Assembly: GCA_003116995.1 (NCBI GenBank)
Contig: BDSL01000059.1
Coordinates: 124,001-188,000, forward strand
Length of the DNA stretch: 64,000 nt
Direction: 5' to 3'
DNA from: Yamagishiella unicocca
Lineage: Eukaryota > Chlorophyta > Chlorophyceae > Chlamydomonadales > Volvocaceae
This document shows positions 57,585 to 64,000 of this stretch, piece after piece; position 1 is the first letter of the stretch; each line of letters begins with the position of its first letter. Below the pieces are notes generated by a model. That model saw only the letters and a list, made by a program, of their open reading frames with translations, was not told the DNA's origin and searched no databases. The translations under genes were made by a program, and so were the position numbers.

Positions 57585-58838
57585 ATGGCCGGCATTGATG
57601 GTGTAGGCAGCAGCCAAATTGTGAGTTTCTCAACAGATGCTGCAAGTGCGCTATTGCAGGACTGAAGCTATGGAGGAAAGGTCCCGCTGACCTGCGCGTG
57701 CCGATGCTTCCCTGCAGGATATCAAATTGGAGAAACCTGTGAAGGAATCATGGTTTGATGCATTCCAAACATGTAAGTGCTCGCGAAGGAAGTTGCGTTT
57801 ACGAAGCCTGGTGGACGGACCCTGCACCCGCCCGACGGAGGCCTCCGGTGTGCTTTTTTCCCTTAGCGACGCCGCAAATGATTGAACTGCAGCATTGTCA
57901 ACGTTGGCGATGTTTGCGAGCTGACGAGCTGAGCACTTGCAATAGTTGTAGTACCTGCATGGCCTGCAGGTCCGCAAAGTTCGTTGCCGCTGCGCATTTT
58001 TTCGCACCACGCGCTGGAAGCATCTTAGACACGCTTTATGTCACAGACAGGCTTATGTTGGAGTGCGCGTACGCGTCCATCGTCCTTGCGTCCCCACCCA
58101 TACGTCACCCCGGCGGCATCCAGCCGTGTCGCGCGGCCTTACACCCCCACCGTCGCTCTTAGGGTCCCCCTTCTGCCTTTGCGCACCTTGTTATCACCCT
58201 TGCTGCATCCGAGCGCCAGGTACTGATTCCGGGCCATGCAGCGCGCGGGCCATCCACCAGGAGGGAGGCGGCTGTGCGAACTTGCCTGTGTTTGCCTAAC
58301 CCCACCCCGCCCTTTCCAGGCCCCCCTCCCCCGAATGTTCATACCCTGCAACATGCGCACTGATAGGCCTGAGACGTTATGGCGCCACACCGCACTGCCG
58401 CTGCCTGCTGTTGCCCGCTGCAGTTGGCCTTCTCGCCTACTTCACCGTCCTGTACGCCATCTACGCCGGCTTCTTCACGGGGCTGCTGTTCATCGCTCTG
58501 AACATCAGGAAGGATAACTTCATGCGTGAGTGGTCACTGATCAGGGCGGTTTCGGAGCCATGGGCCAGCTGTGTCGGGGACGCCAAGGCGGTGTGTAGCA
58601 ACTGAAATTGTTGGAGCTTCATGACACATGCGGGGCGGGCGCATGCCACTGCTTTCGATGCTGTTGCTGCTATACTAGTTTACTACTGCTGCTTGTGTGA
58701 CGGCTTGTCTGCCCTCCCTCCCGCCCCCTGCCTCGACGCCTTGTCCTGGCAGACCTCAGCCCGCGCCTTGCCGGGAACGCCATTTCCGATGACGCGTACG
58801 TGACACCCTGGATGTGGCTCAACAGCAACATGGCCTGA
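57585..58838 (+). CDS. small single-pass membrane protein, candidate beta-like partner of the P-type ATPase
   Basis: Exons 57585-57620, 57718-57772, 58424-58525 and 58753-58838, with donors ATT|GTGAGT, CAT|GTAAGT and TGC|GTGAGT, agree in phase and encode 92 residues. The order is a cytoplasmic stretch of about 30 residues (DIKLEKPVKESWFDAFQT), one transmembrane helix (about 32-56), then only ~35 residues ending PWMWLNSNMA. Helix residues Y41-x3-A45-G46-x-F48-x-G50 fit the Y-x3-A-G-x-F-x-G pattern of Na,K-ATPase beta helices, and a preceding SW pair recalls the beta N-terminus. The gene is divergent from the ATPase alpha gene. The beta ectodomain of ~240 residues is missing. The similarity is short and could be convergent, so the role is inferred. 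A TGTAA signal at 59213 supports an end near here. If the TAC|GTGACA site in the last exon were a donor, more exons could follow, but I found none. Confidence 0.6.
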
Positions 58839-59212
58839 TTTACGCGAGTTGCAACGGGCTCGAAGGGAGGTGTTGGGAAATGGTGAGAATTCTAGTTAGT
58901 TGGGCACTGCCTTCGGGGCTATATATCCGCGCCCGCTCGCTCGGGACGCATTGTGGCCGCGCAGTCATGCGAGGGTTTGTTTGGCCATTCGGTGACCGTT
59001 TTGAAGGTTGAGGGACTGACATCGATGCTGGAAGAACGAACGAGGGAGACCACATGGCGCACTGCAAAGTGCGTGCTGTGATAGCTGCCGCCTTAAGACG
59101 CTGGAGAGCTGGAAAGCTGAAGAGCAGGGGAAGGACGCTTCAGGTGGTTGTGTGCAGAGAAGGGTCAGAGGACCGTGCCGTGCTTCACCGTTGTTGGTTA
59201 TATCAGAAAATA

Positions 59213-59217
59213 TGTAA
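59213..59217 (+). terminator. candidate poly(A) signal TGTAA (small membrane protein gene)
   Basis: TGTAA 375 bases after the stop at 58838 and 340 bases before the next start codon, which argues that the two genes are separate. Confidence 0.45.
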
Positions 59218-59557
59218 GGCGGAGGATTACTTTGATTTGTTCTAGCCAAAGACCTGAAAAGCCTAAATAGGGACGTTTCAAGCACTGTTGCAAACTGCCT
59301 CTTGGATGTAACGGAACCCGACCGTAGTTTTCGGCCAGTTCGGCGAATGAATCGTGAAACCAGGACCCCAAAAATCGCTTGATGCGGGGTGACTGTACGC
59401 GCGGAATTGCAATATGTCCGCGAGGCCGTGACGCCAAATACGGCAGCAGGACTTGCCCCTAACTTGACTCAGCTTAGGCACTCCGTATTCGGTGTCACGC
59501 GGATACATACTAAACTTTTACTGAGGGTCGAGCTGAATCAAGAACCTTGTATCAAGC

Positions 59558-62038
59558 ATGACCGACGCAGTTCCGGAGGGCGGGCCCTTCAAGCGCGACT
59601 CGCACGTTTATGAGTTCAAGGAGGTCAAGGATGAGGGTGCCCTTAAACACCTGTGAGGTCATTGGGTCTCCAGATCCTCGTTCGTCGGATGAAAGGTGCC
59701 ACAAAGGTGCCAACTGGATATTCGCACCCTTGCAGGACCTCGGACGCTGCATGGGCTTCGGACCTGATTACCAAGCTTGTCACTACTGGTGGTGACGATG
59801 CTATGAAGCCAGGGATTGTGAACGCCTGTGAGGTGCGCGCACAAGGGCCTGGCCATGCCGACCCGGCAACGTGCCGCACTCGAGAAAGCGCAAGTATCAA
59901 CGCGTTTTAAAAATCAATAACTCCCAAAATTTACATTATTACGACGTGCGCCAAGGCACCATCCCGGTTCCCGCAACTTCTTGCCGACTCGCGCCTCCAT
60001 GCCCACGGGTCACTCAATCACGACTCCGCCGCCCGTCTCCCTTTGCTTTACACAGGGCCTTGCATTCGTCCGCGTATCAAAGGGGGGCCTGGGGGTGACG
60101 GTGGCTCGCGGATCCGGGTTCGTAATCCGCAAGCTTGACCAGGTGCGCGGACCATTTGTTGCGGTGGGGCGACTGGCGCGGACGTCGTGTAGCTCTCCTC
60201 CTGCTGAACGATGGTGGCTGCAATCATGAGCGGTTGCGGGCGCGGGTGCGTGTAGTGACCCGTCCAGCGATACTTCACCATGGCGGGCTCGTCCCGCAGG
60301 ACCGTTGTTGGCTTCCGTCTTCCGTACTTCTGGGGTGGGCTGCACTGCGCGGTGTTTGGCCCCGGGAAGTCTTGCCGGCACCCCTCCTTCCCCTAGGCGT
60401 TGGTTTTGCGCTGGCCGTACGCCTCATCCTTGTCCCCACCCGGGCTGCCGACCCCTCAGGACCGCTTCGGCAACTCCCGCTGGTCGGCCCCTGTCTACTT
60501 CAACGTGTCGCAGCTGGGGGTTGGGGTCGTTGTAGGGTACGAGTCGGTGAGTGGGGAGGGGAGGGGGGGGAGAGAGGGAGGGAGGGAGGGGGGCCTTGAG
60601 CCTTGTTTGGGGGATTGGGGAAGGAGGAAGGGAGGAGGGGGGCCTTGAGCCTTAGTTGGGGGGTTGGGGAGAGAGGGGAGGGGTTACCAATAGTGGTTGC
60701 ACTGGTCCTGGCTGGGTTTCCCTTCCTGAGACAGGGTGAGACGGGCCGGGAGGCAGGGCCTCGCCTCCCGGGCGAGGCGGAATGCCTCCACGACCTCTCA
60801 GCTTCCGGGTAGGCCGCAGCTTCCTGTACGGCAATCAGGGAAGTCGCGTGGCGGTCCCCTACACCGCTGCCCCTCCTCCCCAACAACTCGTCCGCACCAC
60901 AAACTCGTCCGCACCACAAACTCGTCCGCACCACCCTCATCGCGCTGCTCCCCCCTTACACCTCTGCCTACCCCCCTATCCCCCAGGTGGAGTCCTGTCT
61001 GGCGCTCATGTCGTACAGCTCCATCGCGCGCTTCACTGAGGACCACTCGGTTGTCGGCACCGACCTGGGCCTTATGACCACCGAGGGGGCCATGAGCGGG
61101 GTGCCGGCGGGCACCTTCGGGCGCACCAGCCACATGGACGTGCAGGTGAGAGGCTGGGGCCGGGGGGCCGGGTGGGTTCGAGGAAAACCCTTGTACGAGG
61201 AAAACCCCGTTTGTGACGTACGAATGGGGGGCCGGTAGCGAGTAAACGCGTGGGCACAACGGCAGCTGGCGGGGGCGGGCGCGGCGGAGGGTAGGCGAGG
61301 AACCTTGCGGCAGCGCATACGGAGCTCCGTGCTGTGTGGCCCTCGCTGGATCCAGCCCGTCCGCCCGCCAGCGACTGATACAGGGAGCGTATTCCCTCTC
61401 GCCCTCGGCGGCCCCGTCGTCAGCCCCTCTCCGCCTCCCCGCTCTCCCCTCTCCCGTGTTCGCGGCGCAGGCGGATAACGCCAGTGCAGTGTTCGCGTAC
61501 AGCTTGTCGCACGGCATCCTGGCCAACATATCGATCAACGGTGAGGGAGGAGCTGGCGGTCGGGGTTAAGAGCGGTCGGGGTTAAGAGGAAACCCGTGGG
61601 TCGGCAGTTCAGAAGCGGGTTGGCGGGGTGTGGTGGGGCCGACAGACGAACGAGCGCATGCGTATGTGGGTCTGCACCCAGGAGGCAGAGGGTGGTGAGG
61701 TCGCCAGCTTGGGCGCAACAGAGGATGAGAGGCAGTGGCGCGGAGGGTTTCGCATTTGATTGGGCCATGGAAACTCTGACAGCGGTTGTGTGCCTACTAG
61801 GAGGGAAGCCAAGCAGCCTCGCAGCGCCCGCCTCACTTCCCACCAACTTGCCCGGGCCCCCCCCCCCGCGGTTGTCTCTCCCCCAGGCACCGAGACCTAT
61901 CCCAACAAGGACCTCAACCACAAGCTGTACGGCGACGTGCCGCTGGCCGACGTGCTTAACGGCAAAGTGGAAACCTTCCGGGAGCTGTTGCCGCTGTACC
62001 GCAAGATTGCCGACACCGGCAAGAGCGCTCTGTCGTGA
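59558..62038 (+). CDS. SYLF (Ysc84-type) lipid-binding domain protein
   Basis: Exons 59558-59652, 59736-59832, 60056-60142, 60460-60546, 60987-61145, 61471-61540 and 61887-62038 agree in phase and give 248 residues. Almost the whole protein is one SYLF domain: GLAFVRVSKGGLGVTVARGS, then GNSRWSAPVYFNVSQLGVGV, CLALMSYSSIARF, the Gly-rich MTTEGAMSGVPAGTFGRT, and AVFAYSLSHGILANISING followed by YPNKDLNHKLYG, all in family order (VSKGG..., WSAP..., YS.S.GL.AGISL, N..YG). SYLF domains bind phosphoinositides and, in yeast Ysc84 and animal SH3YL1, link membranes to actin. There is no SH3 or FYVE domain here, as in many plant and algal members. The start (MTDAVPEGGPFKRD) is the first ATG in frame. No signal peptide, so likely cytosolic and membrane-associated. 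Confidence 0.88.
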
Positions 62039-62577
62039 AAGGGGGGGATATGAGAGGAAACCGCGCGCTGTTGTGAAGGGTTGGGAAGGAGCGACGCCTG
62101 AAGTTGGGGATCGCCTGGTGCTTTGGATTTGGCGCGCCTGGTTCCGGCCTCTCCCCTACGTAAGGCGGGTGGCCTTCTGGGCTGGGTCCGTTTTGTGCAT
62201 GGCCGCATGAGACCCCGCGCCGTCGCCGCGCTGGCGCCGTATAATTAAATTAGAATCATATATTCTGCGAACGAACGTCCTCACCACAACAGAAAAACAT
62301 GCGCACCGCTGGCGACATCGCCGTGGTAGCGAAGCCAAAAAGGCGTCTCGGTTAGCCTCATGGTTCTGTATCGTAAATTTTATTCCTGGGTGGTAGTACC
62401 GGTAATAGTAATTGCGACAGCGGGCTGGATGCTAGTGGTAATGCATGCGCGGCTGCACTATTCGGGGCTGCACTACTCGGTGATCGTCGCTCGTGAAAAC
62501 TGCCTGACATGCCCGAAGCGCGGATGACCTCCCAGCACTTTTGACGCCTCCAGCCTCCTTACGAGCCATATGGCGTA

Positions 62578-62582
62578 TGTAA
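62578..62582 (+). terminator. candidate poly(A) signal TGTAA (SYLF gene)
   Basis: TGTAA 540 bases after the SYLF stop codon; position only. Confidence 0.3.
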
Positions 62583-63336
62583 AATCGTATTTTGTACGCC
62601 ATCCTACGATAGCAGCGCGAAACATTGATTATAAAATTGGGAGGGAGACCCGAGATACGGCACATCAAGGCATGCGAGGCCGCCTGTCTATTCCGTCAGC
62701 AGATGTGGTTGGAGAACCCCCGGCCAGCAGATCGCTCTACACACGGCCCACGGGCTTTATCACGACACATCGCACCAGCTATCTGCCTACCGGCACGCCT
62801 ACAGAAACAGCTGTGCAACTGCAGCAGACGACTCGAGGATTGAGGCGGGGGACATTTCCCCTCCGCCAGAGCCCAGTTGCGTTTGCGACACCTACCTTCA
62901 GAATCACCTAACCCACACCAGGAGGGTTATGCAGTTGCCGTACGCCACGCCACGCCGCAGCCCCTCGCCTCGATCACACTGCATGCACGCACGCGCCCTC
63001 ATACGTCACATATGTCGTACGGGCAACTGCCGGCGCCGCACCGCCCCCTCCCTCCACCCACACACCATACACCCAGCCAGCAGCGCCCCAACCCCCGGCC
63101 CGGTCGAGCTGTCGCAGAGGAGGCTCACGCCGCTTAAAAATACGCCCAAGGAAAGACAATGAACGCATGGACACCCGCACCGCATGCACCGGGTAAAGCA
63201 ATGAGCCGCGGCAGTCCGCGGCCGAAGAAGAAGATGACCGGCGGGGTGCGGCGGCGCCACCTGCCAGACAGAGCGCGCTCGTACTCGCACTCGACGGCCC
63301 TCGACGTCCCGAGCCTCCACACATCGCATGCACCGG

Positions 63337-63411
63337 TGTGTGTATGTGTGTCTGTGTGTGTCTGTGTGTGTCTGTGTGTGTCTGTGTATGTCTGTGTCTG
63401 TGTGTGTCTTC
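63337..63411 (+). repeat. TGTGTGTC microsatellite
   Basis: TGTGTGTCTG units just beyond the stop codon of the EF-hand gene, in its 3' UTR. Confidence 0.9.
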
Positions 63412-63421
63412 TTAGCGCGGC

Positions 63422-63769
63422 CTAGTTCTGACTGCCATCTCCGGCAGCGCCGCTGTCCGGCGCCCCCGACTGCCGCTTCCTCCTGCTCTCATAGAAGTCC
63501 AGCTGGTCTCCGGGCGGGGCCGCTAGGAAGCTGACAAACTCCTCCCGCGAGATGTTGCCGTCCGCATCCTGGTCCGCCTCCCGCAGCGCCGCCGGCACCA
63601 TGTCATCGAAGGGGCACTCGTCCAAGTCGGCGGCGCCGTCGGCTCCGGGCATGGATCCGCTGCACAGCACCCGCTGCAGGCTCTCGCGCGTCAGGGTGCC
63701 GGTGTGGCGCGAGTCGAAGAGGTCAAACACCCGGTTGACGTAGCTCTGCCACTCGGCGGACTCCTGGAC
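63422..63769 (-). CDS. EF-hand protein, last exon (CDPK-like C-terminus), gene continues beyond the window
   Basis: The exon begins after an acceptor (CACGCAG|GTCCAGG) at 63769 and runs 115 codons to TAG. It holds two EF-hand units: VNRVFDLFDSRHTGTLTRES, with a degenerate loop that has Ser in place of Glu at position 12, and LREADQDADGNISREEFVSF, with a canonical 12-residue loop DQDADGNISREE. It ends LDFYESRRKRQ and a Ser/Gly-rich tail. A hydrophobic residue pattern between the loops and the FYESRRK end resemble calcium-dependent protein kinases, but the kinase domain would lie past the right edge, so a calmodulin-like or other EF-hand protein is possible. A likely upstream exon ends at about 63939 (ACG|GTGAGT) but its start is not visible. 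Confidence 0.75.
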   Translation of the reverse strand, partial: VQESAEWQSYVNRVFDLFDSRHTGTLTRESLQRVLCSGSMPGADGAADLDECPFDDMVPAALREADQDADGNISREEFVSFLAAPPGDQLDFYESRRKRQSGAPDSGAAGDGSQN

Positions 63770-64000
63770 CTGCGTGCGTGGGGGCACACGACGGTACGGC
63801 ACACGACGGTACGGCGGTTGCGGCGGTTGCGGTGGCAGTGACAGTGTGCCTGTGGGGTTTTGATGCCGACACACATACGCACAGGGCCCCCGCCCTGCGC
63901 GCGCTGTGCCGCGTCATCGACCTTCTGGCCACACTCACCGTCGCGGCGCCGTCTATCGGTCGACAATAAGGATGGTGTACGGAAAGTGAAAGTGCAACCC

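Larger units (their letters stand above)
62039..63421. other. convergent intergenic DNA
   Basis: 3' UTRs of the SYLF gene and the minus-strand EF-hand gene. No further gene supported. Confidence 0.5.

Noticed and set aside
59558..62038. SYLF exons as the missing ectodomain of the small membrane protein upstream
   Set aside because: A stop codon at 58838, a TGTAA at 59213 and an in-phase ATG at 59558 separate the genes; SYLF domains are cytosolic.

Overview
The window looks like nuclear DNA of a volvocine green alga (Chlamydomonas/Volvox group). Coding DNA is very GC-rich, genes are split into many small exons with GTGCGY, GTGAGT or GTGGGY donors, proteins carry long Ala/Gly/Ser/Gln runs, and TGTAA poly(A) signals follow several stop codons. 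There is no sign of operons or ribosome binding sites. All gene models were made by hand from splice consensus, reading phase and protein family knowledge.

Layout. 1-7.5 kb (+): 3' part of a multiple C2 domain and transmembrane region protein (MCTP-like). 7.5-10.7 kb: no recognised gene. 10.7-12.1 kb (-): a small spliced secreted protein of unknown function. 13.9-14.3 kb (+): an acidic open frame, followed by two minisatellites. 16.0-16.4 kb (+): an intronless four-helix membrane protein. 17.2-28.1 kb (+): a complete 25-exon SEN1/MAGATAMA3-type superfamily 1 helicase. 28.1-31.1 kb: repeats and non-coding DNA. 31.1-31.4 kb (-): a two-exon DSS1/SEM1 proteasome subunit. 33.7-41.3 kb (+): a 7-exon, 1,864-residue single-pass membrane protein of unknown function. 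41.3-46.0 kb: no gene recognised. 46.0-57.0 kb (-): a 25-exon animal-type P-type IIC (Na,K/H,K) ATPase alpha subunit. 57.6-58.8 kb (+): a 92-residue single-pass protein divergent from the ATPase. 59.6-62.0 kb (+): a SYLF-domain lipid-binding protein. 63.4-63.8 kb (-): the last exon of an EF-hand protein, possibly CDPK-like, running off the right edge.

The most interesting part is 46-59 kb. The ATPase alpha chain has a roughly 200-residue cysteine-rich M7-M8 ectoloop, the place where the animal alpha subunit binds the beta ectodomain. It also has changed residues at the cation sites in M5 and M8. It shares a 575-bp intergenic region with a tiny membrane protein whose helix resembles the animal beta-subunit helix (Y-x3-A-G-x-F-x-G) but which has almost no ectodomain. 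Together they suggest a rearranged, possibly minimal, alpha/beta pump. This is an inference from sequence and has not been tested.

Introns of unrelated genes share short dispersed repeats. Two genes carry tandem duplications exactly across a splice donor.
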